A stretch of DNA of 64,000 bases from Haliea sp. E1-2-M8 (GCF_030649675.1 NZ_JAUTDR010000017.1:6761-70760), one strand, 5' to 3'. Shown: positions 24,212 through 33,486, counted from the first letter of the stretch. The notes: generated by a model not told the origin, from the letters alone. Made by a program: numbers and translations.

Positions 24212-25510
24212 TTATGCGAGCTCCCGCTGCGGTCTCTCCCCGTTGTCGGCTACTGTAGCCGGAATCGGTCCGCTCCGGAGCAGTGGCACAAGGAGCAGGG
24301 CTACTGTGGTGAAGACGATGAACAGAAGAAGCAGTTGGCGGTAGTTCCCGGTCAGATCGAACAGGAATCCCGCCAGTACGGGTGACAGGGACGACGCGCC
24401 AACCGCGAACAGGGTCATGACACCCATCACCCTTCCATACTCCTGCAGTGCGTACAGGCGGCCGATCAGGGCGCCCCAGAACGGCATGAAACCGCCACCG
24501 CTTACCGCCACCAGGGCCGTCGCGATCGACAGCGCGAGATAGCTGCCCGCGTCGCGAAACAGGGCCAGTGCCATGATGTTGGTTAGCAGCAGGGCCGCGA
24601 ACACGATGCGGATATCCAGGCGGTCACAGCAGCGCCCGATCAGCGGGCTGAATACCATGCCTACCAGGGCGTAGAGGGAGATGAGCCAGGCCGCCTGGTC
24701 GCGGCTGGCACCGATGTCGGTGGCGAAGAAAGCCAGGTTGCTAAGCACGGTCGTGAACATGGCGACCATGACCGCAATCCCGGATCCCGCGAGCCAGAAA
24801 CTGCGGTCCCTGAGTATCCACATGAACTCACCGGGTTGGCGAGTGCCCGGGGCGGTCGCGGGTGCTGGATCATGCAGGGGCCGATCACCGTCCGGGCCCA
24901 GCCCCAGCACTGCCGGTCGATCCACAATCGAGCGCCAGCTCAATAGCGGGATTACCAGAATCACAAACATACCCATGCCGCGAACCGCGATGCGCCAGTC
25001 GAAGGTATCGATCAGCAGCGTCATCAGTGGCGGGAACAGGAAACCGCCCAACTGGGTGCCCAGGGCGGCAATGCCGATGGCCAGACCACGCTGGCGCAGG
25101 AACCAGCGCGACAGCAGGAGCGGGGCAAACAGCATGCTCAGGACAACGGTACCCGCTGCCACCAGCAGTGCGTAGCTAGCCACGAACCCCCACACGTTCG
25201 GAGTAAAGGACATGGCGACGAAGCCGGAGCCCAGGGCCAGGGCAGCGCCCGCGACAATTATTCTGATGGAGTGCCGGTCCAGCCAGGCCCCCATCTTCGG
25301 CGCCAGCAGGCCCGTGGTAATGCTGCTGCCGGTGAGACCCAGCATGACCGCCGCCCGCCCCGAAGAGAATTCCCGCTCCACTTCGCCGGCGAGAATGCTG
25401 TACAGGTAGATGGACATGCCGGCAGCGATGGCCTGTACCAGCAGGCAGACTCCCACCAGGTACCAGCCATAGAAAATGGGGGTCGGTCTGCCGGGAGGAT
25501 CAATGCTCAT
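24212..25510 (-). CDS. MFS transporter
   Basis: A 432-residue major facilitator with about twelve membrane helices. It begins PIFYGWYLVGVCLLVQAIAA, a start typical of the monocarboxylate/oxalate-type MFS. The loop 2-3 motif is altered (APKMGAWLDRHSIR) and the second-half copy is SPLIGRCCDRLDIR, giving the expected internal duplication. Family members move organic acids or drug-like compounds. It is convergent with PhyH and divergent from the Baeyer-Villiger enzyme, which suggests it imports the substrate of the surrounding oxidative genes; this is inference. Confidence 0.85.
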   Translation of the reverse strand: MSIDPPGRPTPIFYGWYLVGVCLLVQAIAAGMSIYLYSILAGEVEREFSSGRAAVMLGLTGSSITTGLLAPKMGAWLDRHSIRIIVAGAALALGSGFVAMSFTPNVWGFVASYALLVAAGTVVLSMLFAPLLLSRWFLRQRGLAIGIAALGTQLGGFLFPPLMTLLIDTFDWRIAVRGMGMFVILVIPLLSWRSIVDRPAVLGLGPDGDRPLHDPAPATAPGTRQPGEFMWILRDRSFWLAGSGIAVMVAMFTTVLSNLAFFATDIGASRDQAAWLISLYALVGMVFSPLIGRCCDRLDIRIVFAALLLTNIMALALFRDAGSYLALSIATALVAVSGGGFMPFWGALIGRLYALQEYGRVMGVMTLFAVGASSLSPVLAGFLFDLTGNYRQLLLLFIVFTTVALLLVPLLRSGPIPATVADNGERPQRELA

Positions 25511-25652
25511 CGGCCTGATTCTGAGCTCGAATCCGGCGCATCACAAGGACATGGCGTCGCAGGAATCGGGGCTGGCATAAATTGGCACACCTCTCACCCA
25601 AATGAGGGAGGACAGTGCTGCCGCCAGCAGGCACTATGGAAGAACGATAAAA

Positions 25653-27626
25653 ATGGAGTATTTGCCAATGGTGCTGCCTGTCGCGCCCACCCTGTCACCC
25701 ATTACCGAAAGCAGCGAAACCATTGCGGGGTACCTGCCGGAACTGAATACTGCCGCGCTTATCATGTCCATCGTGCACATGACCGGCGATACCGGCATCC
25801 TCGAGGAGCTGCCGAGCCCACGCACCCTGGACGTAGTGGCTGCTGGCGCCGAGGCCGGTGAGGAATTGCTCGAAGGCGGCTATACCGCTGCCCAGGTGCA
25901 GTTCGTGCGCGAGCGGGCGCTGGCAGCCATCGCGGACTTGCGGGCCCGCGAGGGGCAGTTGCCGCCGCTGACTCCGGCGACCATGGATGCGCTGTACCGC
26001 TTCATGTGCGGCCCCGACGTGGATGCGGAGTACCTGGAATTCATCAACGAAGAAGTGGCGCTGGACGGTATCGATCGCCGCGGCCTGCAACTGCAGGATC
26101 CGGCGCTGCAGGCGCGCGCGGCGGAGTTCCCGGTGGTTATCATCGGTGCCGGCATGGGGGGAATTCTGGCGGGGATACGCCTCGGCGAGGCTGGAATCCC
26201 TTACACGATCATCGAGAAGAATCCGGGCGTTGGCGGCACCTGGTACGAGAATCGCTACCCCGGCTGCCGGGTCGATGTTCCCGGTCACAGCTACAGCTAT
26301 TCCTTTGCACCCAACCACGACTGGAGCAGCCACTTTCCCCTGGCGGACGAGATCCGCGCCTATTTCGACAGCTGCGCCGAGCGCTTTGGCGTAAAGCCGC
26401 ACATTCGTTTCGAGACCGAGGTTGTGGCTGCGGAATTCAGGGATGCCAGCGGCGACTGGGCAGTGCGTATCCGGGGCGCCGACGCTAGCGAGCAGGTGCT
26501 GGAAGCGCGGGCGGTGATCAGCGCCGTGGGCCAGCTGAACCGGCCGAAAATGCCGGAAATTGCCGGCCTGGAGCAGTTTCACGGGCCGCTGGTGCACTCG
26601 GGTGCCTGGCCGCGGGGGCTTGATCTCAGCGGCAAGCGGGTGGCGGTGATCGGCTCCGGCGCCAGTGCCTTCCAGATCATACCGGAGCTGGCGCAGACGG
26701 CGCGGCAACTTACGGCGTTCCAGCGCTCGCCGGTGTGGATGTTTCCCAACCCCGAATACCATTCCCCGGTCGGTAAAGGCCAGCGCTGGGCGCTGGAGAA
26801 GCTGCCCTATTATTCCAAGTGGTACCGGTTCTGGCTGTTCTTCACCTCCGTGGAGGGCGTCTACGACAAGACCCTGGTGGACCCGGACTGGCACAGCACC
26901 TGTTCCGTGAGTGCGGACAACGACGGCATGCGCGAAGCCCTGACTGCGTGGATCGAATCCCAGATCCAGGACCCGGAGCTGCTGGCGAAGGTGCTGCCCA
27001 CCTATCCCCCCTTCGGCAAGCGTATCCTGCAGGACAATGGCACCTACCTGGCCGCCCTGCAGAAGGACAATGTGGAGGTGGTGACCGAGGGGATAGTCGA
27101 GGTGGACGCTCGCGGCCTGACAACTGCGGACGGCGTCCATCACGAGGTCGAGGCCATTGTCTGCGCGACCGGCTTCTACGCCGACCGCTTCCTGTTTCCG
27201 ATGCACGTCACCGGCCGCGGCGGCGTCAGCCTCAATGAACAGTGGTCGGGGACCAATGGCCGCGCCTATCTCGGCATTACGGTGCCGAATTTTCCCAATC
27301 TGTTCTGTATCTACGGGCCCAATACCAATCTGGTCGTGGCGGGCAGCATCGCCCACAACGCCGAGTCCCAGGTGCATTACATCCTGGAATGCCTCGGGCT
27401 GCTGCTGGAGCGGGGGCAACACACCCTGGAGTGCCGGCAGGAGGTGCACGATGCCTACAATGCCCGGGTTGACGCGGTGAACGCCGGCACTGCCTGGGGT
27501 TCGCCGCTGGTCGACAACTGGTACAAGAACGAGGCGGGGCGGGTGACCGCGAACCTGCCGTTCCGCATCATTGAGTACTGGAAAATGACCCACCGGGTGG
27601 AGCCCGACGACTTTGCGATCCGCTGA
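25653..27626 (+). CDS. Baeyer-Villiger type flavin monooxygenase
   Basis: A 657-residue FAD/NADPH monooxygenase. An N-terminal extension of about 155 residues (helical, with a Leu/Glu-rich segment) precedes the FAD motif VVIIGAGMGGILAG. The type-I Baeyer-Villiger fingerprint FHGPLVHSGAWP (FxGxxxHxxxWP) is present, followed by the NADPH motif VAVIGSGASA. It inserts oxygen next to a ketone, typical of steroid, terpene or cyclic ketone breakdown; the extension resembles that of cyclododecanone/steroid-type enzymes. The start is uncertain: ATG 25653 follows GGAAGA, while ATG 25602 and 25668 are possible. It is divergent from the MFS gene and 73 bases before the LLM oxidoreductase. Confidence 0.87.
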   Translation: MEYLPMVLPVAPTLSPITESSETIAGYLPELNTAALIMSIVHMTGDTGILEELPSPRTLDVVAAGAEAGEELLEGGYTAAQVQFVRERALAAIADLRAREGQLPPLTPATMDALYRFMCGPDVDAEYLEFINEEVALDGIDRRGLQLQDPALQARAAEFPVVIIGAGMGGILAGIRLGEAGIPYTIIEKNPGVGGTWYENRYPGCRVDVPGHSYSYSFAPNHDWSSHFPLADEIRAYFDSCAERFGVKPHIRFETEVVAAEFRDASGDWAVRIRGADASEQVLEARAVISAVGQLNRPKMPEIAGLEQFHGPLVHSGAWPRGLDLSGKRVAVIGSGASAFQIIPELAQTARQLTAFQRSPVWMFPNPEYHSPVGKGQRWALEKLPYYSKWYRFWLFFTSVEGVYDKTLVDPDWHSTCSVSADNDGMREALTAWIESQIQDPELLAKVLPTYPPFGKRILQDNGTYLAALQKDNVEVVTEGIVEVDARGLTTADGVHHEVEAIVCATGFYADRFLFPMHVTGRGGVSLNEQWSGTNGRAYLGITVPNFPNLFCIYGPNTNLVVAGSIAHNAESQVHYILECLGLLLERGQHTLECRQEVHDAYNARVDAVNAGTAWGSPLVDNWYKNEAGRVTANLPFRIIEYWKMTHRVEPDDFAIR

Positions 27627-27699
27627 CCGCGGCGGGACAAACACCGCCATGAACCGGCCCCTACTGCCATAATAACGCGAAACACAGGAGAATACGGCC

Positions 27700-28563
27700 A
27701 TGCATCTGGGCTTCAGCTTCATGAATACTCCCCACGACCCGGACCCGCGGGATCTCGCCCGGGCCCTGGAAGAGCGCGGCTTTGAGTCGCTCTGGACCGG
27801 CGAGCACAGCCATATACCGGTGTCCCGCAAGACTCCGTATCCGGCCGGGGACGAGCTGCCGGAAGCCTACAAGCTGATGGGGGATCCCTATGTCACCCTG
27901 ATGGCCGCGGCCACGGTGACCACAACTCTGAAGCTGGGCACCGGCATCGCCCTGCTGATGGAGCGGGAGCTGTTTTCCCAGGCCAAGACCATAGCCAGTC
28001 TCGACCGCCTGAGCGGTGGCCGCCTGATGATCGGCACCGGGGTGGGTTGGAACGAAGAGGAATTTACCAATTGCACTGGCCAGCCCTGGGACAAGCGCTA
28101 TGGCGTGATGCGCGAGACCGTTGCCGCCACCCGCGCCCTGTGGCGGGACGAAGAACCCGAGTACCACGGCGAGTACATTGATTTCGACCCGGTCTGGTGC
28201 AACCCCAAGCCGGCCCAGGCGGGGGGGCCGCCCGTTACCTTTGGCGCGATGGGTCCGCTCGGGGTCAAGCACGCTGCCCAGTGGGCCGACGGCTGGATGC
28301 CGGTGGACGTGGCCATGGGCGATGTTGCCACCTCTATTGCCGCCTTCCGCGAGCAGGTCACCGGCAACGGTCGCGATCCGGTCGCGGTGCCGATCACCCT
28401 GCAAACGCTGATCACACCGGATCTTGACACCCTGCAGCGCTATCGCGACATGGGTATTGAGCGGGTGGTCATTGGCGTCGCGGTGGATATGTGGGACCAG
28501 CCCGAAAAGATCATGCCGATGATCGACAGCTTTGCGGAGCTGATCCCACAGCTGGGCGCCTGA
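27700..28563 (+). CDS. LLM-class (luciferase-like) oxidoreductase
   Basis: A 287-residue TIM-barrel protein of the bacterial luciferase-like/F420-type group. Motifs are GFESLWTGEHSHIP, LKLGTGIALL, LDRLSGGRLMIGTGVGWNEEE, and a C-terminal DMGIERVVIG. Such enzymes use reduced FMN or F420 in oxidations or reductions of xenobiotic-like substrates. Which cofactor is used cannot be read from the sequence; no F420 synthesis genes are present here. AGGAG lies about nine bases before ATG 27700. It is on the same strand as, and close to, the Baeyer-Villiger gene, which suggests shared expression. Confidence 0.85.
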   Translation: MHLGFSFMNTPHDPDPRDLARALEERGFESLWTGEHSHIPVSRKTPYPAGDELPEAYKLMGDPYVTLMAAATVTTTLKLGTGIALLMERELFSQAKTIASLDRLSGGRLMIGTGVGWNEEEFTNCTGQPWDKRYGVMRETVAATRALWRDEEPEYHGEYIDFDPVWCNPKPAQAGGPPVTFGAMGPLGVKHAAQWADGWMPVDVAMGDVATSIAAFREQVTGNGRDPVAVPITLQTLITPDLDTLQRYRDMGIERVVIGVAVDMWDQPEKIMPMIDSFAELIPQLGA

Positions 28564-28602
28564 ACGCGGCCGAACTCTCGCTGCACGGCCGCGGCACCGG
28601 CT

Positions 28603-29673
28603 TCAGTCCGTTGCCAGGCCCTGGCCGGCCGTCACTGGCAAGCCGAGAGCTGTCCAGACCAGAATGCCCTCGTCAATGATGGCAGTGTTCTGATACCCCA
28701 GTTCCCGCAGATTGTTGATCACGAAGTCGGATGCGGCGTGTGGACAAGCGCAGTAGGCAACGATCCAGGTACCGTCATTGGGCAGGTTGTCGCCGGCGCG
28801 TTCCTTCTCGCGGTAATACGGCATGGGTACCGCGCCGGGGATATGGCTGCGCTGCCAGGCCGAGGCAGGGCGCGTGTCCAGGAGGATAAACCGACGCTTC
28901 TCCTGCAGTGCCCGCACTACCTCAGCGGCGGGCACATAGCGTCCCTCACGCAAGGTGAATACCGGTTCCTCCCCGTCGGGGTTGAGCACATACTCCTCGG
29001 GCGCTGGTGGCTTGCGCAGCGTCGGCGGCTGAGGGCTCCATCCGGATGCCTGACTGCGCAGATAGGCGACGATCGCGTCGATATCCGTACTGGGTAACAG
29101 ATCTGCAAAGGCAATCATGGGTGTGTTGTCACGGCCGTTGGCGATGGCATGGCGCAGGAAAGCGTCAGAGGCATTGGCCAGCAGGGCCGGGTCGCCCAGC
29201 GCCGGGCCGGTATCGCCCTCGCCCTCGGCTCCGTGACAGCTGGCACACTGCTCAGCGTAGACGACGGCACCCCTCGTGGCGTCGCCGTGTACCGGTGTGT
29301 CCGCCAGCTTGACAGGCTCTACCCCCTCGACGGCGAGCAACCAGCGAGTCAGCAGCCGCAAGTCATCGCGATTCAGGGGGCCGCCCATCTCATCGCTGTA
29401 GCCGTCCATGGCCGTGCCGGCACGGCCGTAGCCTACCGCGGTGAACAGAAAACCGGGAAAGGCTGTCGACAGCAGGGATTGACTGCGCAGTGATGGCGCG
29501 TGATCGGCGCGGTAACCGCTGCGGTCCTCGCCGTGACACAGCGAACAGTATTGCTGGTAGAGGGCTTCAGCCTGCGCCATCTCCGCGGGCTCCAACTCCA
29601 GCGACCAGTTCGGTCGTGCGACACTGAAGGTCGACACCGACAGCAGGAACAGCAAAAGCGCAATACTACGCAT
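28603..29673 (-). CDS. diheme cytochrome c fused to a rhodanese domain
   Basis: A 356-residue exported fusion. After a signal peptide (about 1-19) there are two class-I cytochrome c domains: CSLCH (43-47) with probable axial Met89, and CASCH (143-147) with probable axial Met186. A proline-rich linker (about 212-228) leads to a rhodanese domain (about 245-350) with LLDTRPASAWQRSHIPGA and an active-site loop CACPHAAS with Cys308. ATG 29673 is chosen because it starts the signal peptide; the frame upstream overlaps the flavoprotein gene. It begins 18 bases after the FAD oxidase stop, so it may be that enzyme's electron acceptor. The sulfur-transfer role of the third domain is unproven. Confidence 0.85.
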   Translation of the reverse strand: MRSIALLLFLLSVSTFSVARPNWSLELEPAEMAQAEALYQQYCSLCHGEDRSGYRADHAPSLRSQSLLSTAFPGFLFTAVGYGRAGTAMDGYSDEMGGPLNRDDLRLLTRWLLAVEGVEPVKLADTPVHGDATRGAVVYAEQCASCHGAEGEGDTGPALGDPALLANASDAFLRHAIANGRDNTPMIAFADLLPSTDIDAIVAYLRSQASGWSPQPPTLRKPPAPEEYVLNPDGEEPVFTLREGRYVPAAEVVRALQEKRRFILLDTRPASAWQRSHIPGAVPMPYYREKERAGDNLPNDGTWIVAYCACPHAASDFVINNLRELGYQNTAIIDEGILVWTALGLPVTAGQGLATD

Positions 29674-29690
29674 ATAAATCTCTCTGTAAC

Positions 29691-31085
29691 TCAAGATAGA
29701 ACCTTGCCCGGATTGAGGATGCCCCCGGGATCCAGCGCCTGTTTCAGGGTGTGCATCAGGGCCAGTTCGGTTTCCGAGCGGCTGATGCCGAGGTAGGGCT
29801 TCTTCTCCAGGCCGATGCCGTGCTCTGCTGACACCGAGCCGCGGAAGGGCGCGAGGGGTTGATACACGGCCTGTTCCACCACCGGGCGCAGGCGTTCGTA
29901 GTCCGCCAGTGGCACCTGCACGCTGAGATGAAGATTGCCATCGCCCAGATGGCCGAAAATCCACAACCTGTGCTGCTCCAGCTTTGCATTCAGGCTGGCT
30001 GCCAGCGCCTGCGTATATTGCTCCATCTCCCCGATTGGCAGGGAGATGTCGAAAATGATCGGCGCGCCGCCGTTGAGGACCTGGCCGACATCGTCGCGCA
30101 GGGCCCAGAAGGCCTGGCAGTCGGCCTCCGACTTGGCGAGGACCGCATCCGCCAGCAGACCCGCCTCCCAGGCCGAGGCGAGGCAACGTTCGAAGCGCGC
30201 CGGATCCAGTTCCGGGTCGGCCCCCTGGCTTTCTACCAGCACATAAAACAGGTAGTCCTGCGGAATCGGCGGCTTGCCGGCCGCGGGCGGGCTGGTTACG
30301 AGAGCGTAGAAATCCCGCCACATCACTTCGAATGCGGACAGGGTGCCGCCCAGGTTGCGGTCCATATGGCGCAGGAACTGACTGACCTGGGCGAAACTGT
30401 CAATGGCGACAAACGCCATGGAGTGGGTCAGGGGTTGCTCACGCAGGCGCAATACCAGCCGGGTAATCACACCCAGGGTGCCCTCGGAACCGATGAAGAG
30501 CTGCTTCAGGTCGTAACCGGTATTGTTCTTGAGCAGGGGATTCAGTGCCGACACCACGGTGCCATCCGCGAGCACTACTTCCAGCCCCAGCACCATGTCC
30601 CGCATCATGCCGTAGCGGATAACGCGATTGCCGCCCGCATTGGTGGCAGCGGCACCGCCCAGGGTCGCGCTGCCGCGGGCGCCCAGGTCCAGGGGAAACA
30701 TCAGTTTTTGTGTCTCGGCGGCTTCCTGCAGGGCCTGCAGTACCACACCCGCCTGCACGGTGGCGGTGCGCTGCTGCGGATTGATGTCCTCAATCGTCCG
30801 CATGCGTTCCAGGGAGAGGATGACCTGATCAGGGCCAGCGTCCGCGCCGTGTACCAGCCCGGTCAGGCCCCCCTGGGGCACCACGGTGACAGCGTTCTGC
30901 TGACACCAGCGCAGCACTGCGGCGACTTCCTCCGTGCTGCGCGGACGCACCAGGGCAGCTGCCTGCAGCGCATCACCGCGCCAGATGCCCGCTGGCCGGG
31001 TGGCGGTCTCCGCTGCGTCCAGCACTGCTGCCGGATCCAGCAGATTTCTGAGCTCCGCAACCAGTTCCGTGGCGACCTGATTCAT
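29691..31085 (-). CDS. FAD-linked oxidase, GlcD/D-2-hydroxyacid dehydrogenase type
   Basis: A 464-residue flavoprotein of the D-lactate/glycolate/D-2-hydroxyglutarate dehydrogenase family. The N-terminal PCMH FAD domain has VVPQGGLTGLVHGA, LDLGARGSATLGGAAATNAGG and the loop FIGSEGTLGVITRL. The C-terminal domain has IFGHLGDGNLHLSV and SAEHGIGLEKK with the substrate-binding His residues. It oxidises a 2-hydroxyacid to the 2-oxoacid and passes electrons on, plausibly to the diheme cytochrome c encoded immediately downstream. ATG 31085 is preceded by CCAGGAGGTCGTC, a good ribosome site. The 5' side carries a 14-bp tandem repeat. Confidence 0.88.
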   Translation of the reverse strand: MNQVATELVAELRNLLDPAAVLDAAETATRPAGIWRGDALQAAALVRPRSTEEVAAVLRWCQQNAVTVVPQGGLTGLVHGADAGPDQVILSLERMRTIEDINPQQRTATVQAGVVLQALQEAAETQKLMFPLDLGARGSATLGGAAATNAGGNRVIRYGMMRDMVLGLEVVLADGTVVSALNPLLKNNTGYDLKQLFIGSEGTLGVITRLVLRLREQPLTHSMAFVAIDSFAQVSQFLRHMDRNLGGTLSAFEVMWRDFYALVTSPPAAGKPPIPQDYLFYVLVESQGADPELDPARFERCLASAWEAGLLADAVLAKSEADCQAFWALRDDVGQVLNGGAPIIFDISLPIGEMEQYTQALAASLNAKLEQHRLWIFGHLGDGNLHLSVQVPLADYERLRPVVEQAVYQPLAPFRGSVSAEHGIGLEKKPYLGISRSETELALMHTLKQALDPGGILNPGKVLS

Positions 31086-31126
31086 GACGACCTCCTGGGC
31101 TCTGCGCCCCCGGACGCCCCCGACGG

Positions 31127-31182
31127 GGCGTCCCCGACTAGGCGCCCCCGACTAGGCGCCCCCGACTAGGCGCCCCCGACTA
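31127..31182. repeat. 14-bp tandem repeat (four units) overlapping a stop codon
   Basis: Four head-to-tail copies of GGCGCCCCCGACTA: 31127-31140 (one mismatch), 31141-31154, 31155-31168 and 31169-31182; the last three are identical. Partial, more diverged GC-rich copies continue leftward to about 31103. The CTA of the rightmost unit (31180-31182) is the TAG stop of the M20 amidohydrolase read on the minus strand. The array fills most of the 94-base gap before the FAD oxidase. It looks like a slippage-type minisatellite. Confidence 0.9.
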
Positions 31183-32484
31183 GAGAGCGTTGCTCCCCGG
31201 ATATTCCAGAGCGAAGCCGACCAGTGTCCGCACACCTACGATCAGGGCGTCTTCCTGGGCCGTGAAGAAGGGTGAATGGTTGGAGGGCCGCTGCTCCCGG
31301 GGTACTGCCGGATCACCGACCCCCAGCATCAGGAACAGGCCCGGAATTTTCTCCTGATAATAGGAAAAATCCTCGGCGCCGGTGATCAGGTTCCCTTCGA
31401 ACACGCGGTCCTCCCCCGCGGCACGCACCAGGGTCGGCATCATCGCCCGCAGCAGCTCGGGGTGATTGCCGGTCACTGGATTGGAGCCGGTGATGGTGAA
31501 CGAGGCGCTGGCGCCATTGGCTTCGGCGATGCCGGTCACGGTGGCCTCCAGGCGCTCGAGCAGGCGTTCACGCTCGCCCATGTCGAAAGTTCTCACCGTG
31601 CCCAGCATGGTTACGTCGTCGGGAATGATGTTGCCGCGAACGCCGCCCTGAATGCTGCCGATGGTGACCACCGCGGGGCCCTTGGTGATGTCGATGTGGC
31701 GCCCCGGGATGCCCTGCAGTGCTGCCAGGATCTGGCCGGAGACGTAGATCGGGTCCACCCCCAGCCAGGGCGAGGAGCCGTGGGTCTGACGCCCGGTAAC
31801 CTTGATTTCAATACCGTCCGAGGCGGCCATGAAGCTGCCGCTGCGATAGCCAAGGGAGCCGGCATCGTCGGGCCACACATGCAGCCCGAGTATGGCCTCC
31901 GGGGTATCCGGCCCCTCCAGGACACCCTCGCGAACCATCAGCTCGGCTCCGCCCTCTTCGCCGGGAGGCGCCCCTTCCTCGGCGGGCTGGAAGATGAACT
32001 TGACGGTACCGGCCAGCAGCTCGCGGTTCTCTGCCAGCACTTCCGCGGCGCCCATCAACATGGCGACGTGAGCGTCGTGGCCGCAGGCGTGCATCACCGG
32101 GACCTCCTTGCCCATGTATTCTCCCTTGGCCTTAGAGGCAAAGGACAGGCCGGTCTGTTCCAGCACCGGCAAGCCGTCCATATCGGCACGCAGGGCTACC
32201 ACCGGACCTGGCTTGCCGCCCCGAAGGGTACCGACCACGCCGGTGTGGGCTATCCCGGTTGCTACCTCGTCAAAGTCGAGGCTGCGGAGGTGGGCTGCGA
32301 CCTTGTCCGCGGTGCGGAACTCCCGGTTCGACAGCTCGGGATTGGCGTGCAGGTCGCGGCGCCACTCAATGACTCTGGGCTCGATGGCAGTAAAGGCGGA
32401 TTCCAGCCCGGTTTGATTGTCGGCGGTGGCGCCGGCACTGACCAGGACCAGAGCTGACAGCAGGGGGGTGAGTTTTTTGCGCAT
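31180..32484 (-). CDS. exported M20-family amidohydrolase
   Basis: A 434-residue di-metal amidohydrolase/carboxypeptidase of the HipO/AmhX type. It has a signal peptide (MRKKLTPLLSALVLVSAGAT, cleaved near ADN). Metal-ligand motifs are VMHACGHDAHVAML, FIFQPAEEG, ILGLHVWP and a late FSYYQEKIPG; WRRDLHANPELS is the family-typical N-terminal box. It hydrolyses N-acyl amino acids or related amides in the periplasm; the substrate is unknown. The downstream FAD oxidase and cytochrome-rhodanese genes are on the same strand and could form one unit across the tandem repeat. The 270 bases upstream, shared with the divergent SIMPL gene, hold no further gene. Confidence 0.87.
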   Translation of the reverse strand: MRKKLTPLLSALVLVSAGATADNQTGLESAFTAIEPRVIEWRRDLHANPELSNREFRTADKVAAHLRSLDFDEVATGIAHTGVVGTLRGGKPGPVVALRADMDGLPVLEQTGLSFASKAKGEYMGKEVPVMHACGHDAHVAMLMGAAEVLAENRELLAGTVKFIFQPAEEGAPPGEEGGAELMVREGVLEGPDTPEAILGLHVWPDDAGSLGYRSGSFMAASDGIEIKVTGRQTHGSSPWLGVDPIYVSGQILAALQGIPGRHIDITKGPAVVTIGSIQGGVRGNIIPDDVTMLGTVRTFDMGERERLLERLEATVTGIAEANGASASFTITGSNPVTGNHPELLRAMMPTLVRAAGEDRVFEGNLITGAEDFSYYQEKIPGLFLMLGVGDPAVPREQRPSNHSPFFTAQEDALIVGVRTLVGFALEYPGSNAL

Positions 32485-32754
32485 GCTTGATCTCCTTTGC
32501 GGAGTCCGAGTGTAGCGCGACCCCGCCGCCGCGAATAGGGCCGCCCGGGAAGGGGCGCCCGGCCAGGGTGGCCCGCATAGGGCAGCCTGCGCGGTTCAGC
32601 CTCCATTCAGCAAACGGAGCGTAGCTGTATCCGGTCTGGCAGGTTGCCGGCTATCGCCTCAGCTATCGCTCTGGCGGTACTATCTACCAACCTCACAACG
32701 GCCACTCACATCACAACGGGCACTGGCCCGTAAACTCACCAAGGAGTACCTGCA

Positions 32755-33486
32755 ATGAAGACAACCATACCGAAGACCCTGGGCCTGTGTGCCCTGCTGT
32801 TGATGGGTGCCGCTGGCGTTCAGGCCGGGGACGCTGACCCGCAGCCGCAGATCCGTGTGACCGGTGAAGGGCAGGCGACGCTGGTGCCCGACATGGCAAT
32901 GTTGCAGCTGATGGTCACCCGCGAGGGCGCAAGCGCTCGCGAGGCGCTGGACGCCAACTCTGCGGCCATGCAGGAGGTGCTGGCCGCCATGCACAAGTCC
33001 GGTATAGCCGAGCGCGACCTGCAAACAGCTCAGTTCTCTATTCAGCCCCGCTATCGTCATCACCGGCCTGAAGCTTCGGGCCAGCAGGAGCCGCCCGCGA
33101 TTGTCGGGTATACGGTGAGCAACAGTCTGACGGTGCGGGTTCGCGACCTGGACCAGGTCGGCGCGATTCTGGACAGATCGGTGTCCCTGGGTGTGAATCA
33201 GGGCGGCAGTATCGAGTTCCTGAACGACGATCCCGCGCCGGCGCTGGAGCAGGCGCGCGTGGCAGCGGTAAAAAATGCGTTACAGCGGGCTGCTACGCTG
33301 ACCGCGGCGGCGGGGGTGAAGACCGGGCATATCCTGGAAATCTCGGAGCAGTCCTACCAGCCAAGGCCCATGCCGATGGCACGGACCGAAATGATGATGT
33401 CGGCGGATGCAGGCGCTGTCCCCATAGCCGGGGGTGAGAACACCTATAGCGTGACGGTCAATCTGACCCTGGCGCTGGAGCAGTAG
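32755..33486 (+). CDS. SIMPL (DUF541) domain periplasmic protein
   Basis: A 243-residue exported protein: signal peptide (MKTTIPKTLGLCALLLMGAA, cleaved after VQA) then a complete SIMPL domain. Typical elements are QIRVTGEGQATLVPDMAMLQ, the helix SAAMQEVLAAMHKSGIAERD, the repeat-like PPAIVGYTVSNSLTVRVRD, and the C-terminal ENTYSVTVNLTLALE. Homologues (YggE type) form periplasmic or outer-membrane assemblies linked to stress protection, with no enzymatic role established. AAGGAG lies ten bases before the ATG. It stands alone, divergent from the M20 gene and convergent with the anti-sigma gene; the 128-base gap that follows shows no clear terminator. Confidence 0.85.
   Translation: MKTTIPKTLGLCALLLMGAAGVQAGDADPQPQIRVTGEGQATLVPDMAMLQLMVTREGASAREALDANSAAMQEVLAAMHKSGIAERDLQTAQFSIQPRYRHHRPEASGQQEPPAIVGYTVSNSLTVRVRDLDQVGAILDRSVSLGVNQGGSIEFLNDDPAPALEQARVAAVKNALQRAATLTAAAGVKTGHILEISEQSYQPRPMPMARTEMMMSADAGAVPIAGGENTYSVTVNLTLALEQ

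Noticed and set aside
25695-27830. 711-codon minus-strand open frame opposite the Baeyer-Villiger gene
   Set aside because: The plus-strand protein has the FAD and FxGxxxHxxxWP motifs; the opposing frame has none and would end inside the neighbour.
31127-31182. CRISPR-like array
   Set aside because: Units are 14 bp with no spacers, so it is a tandem repeat.
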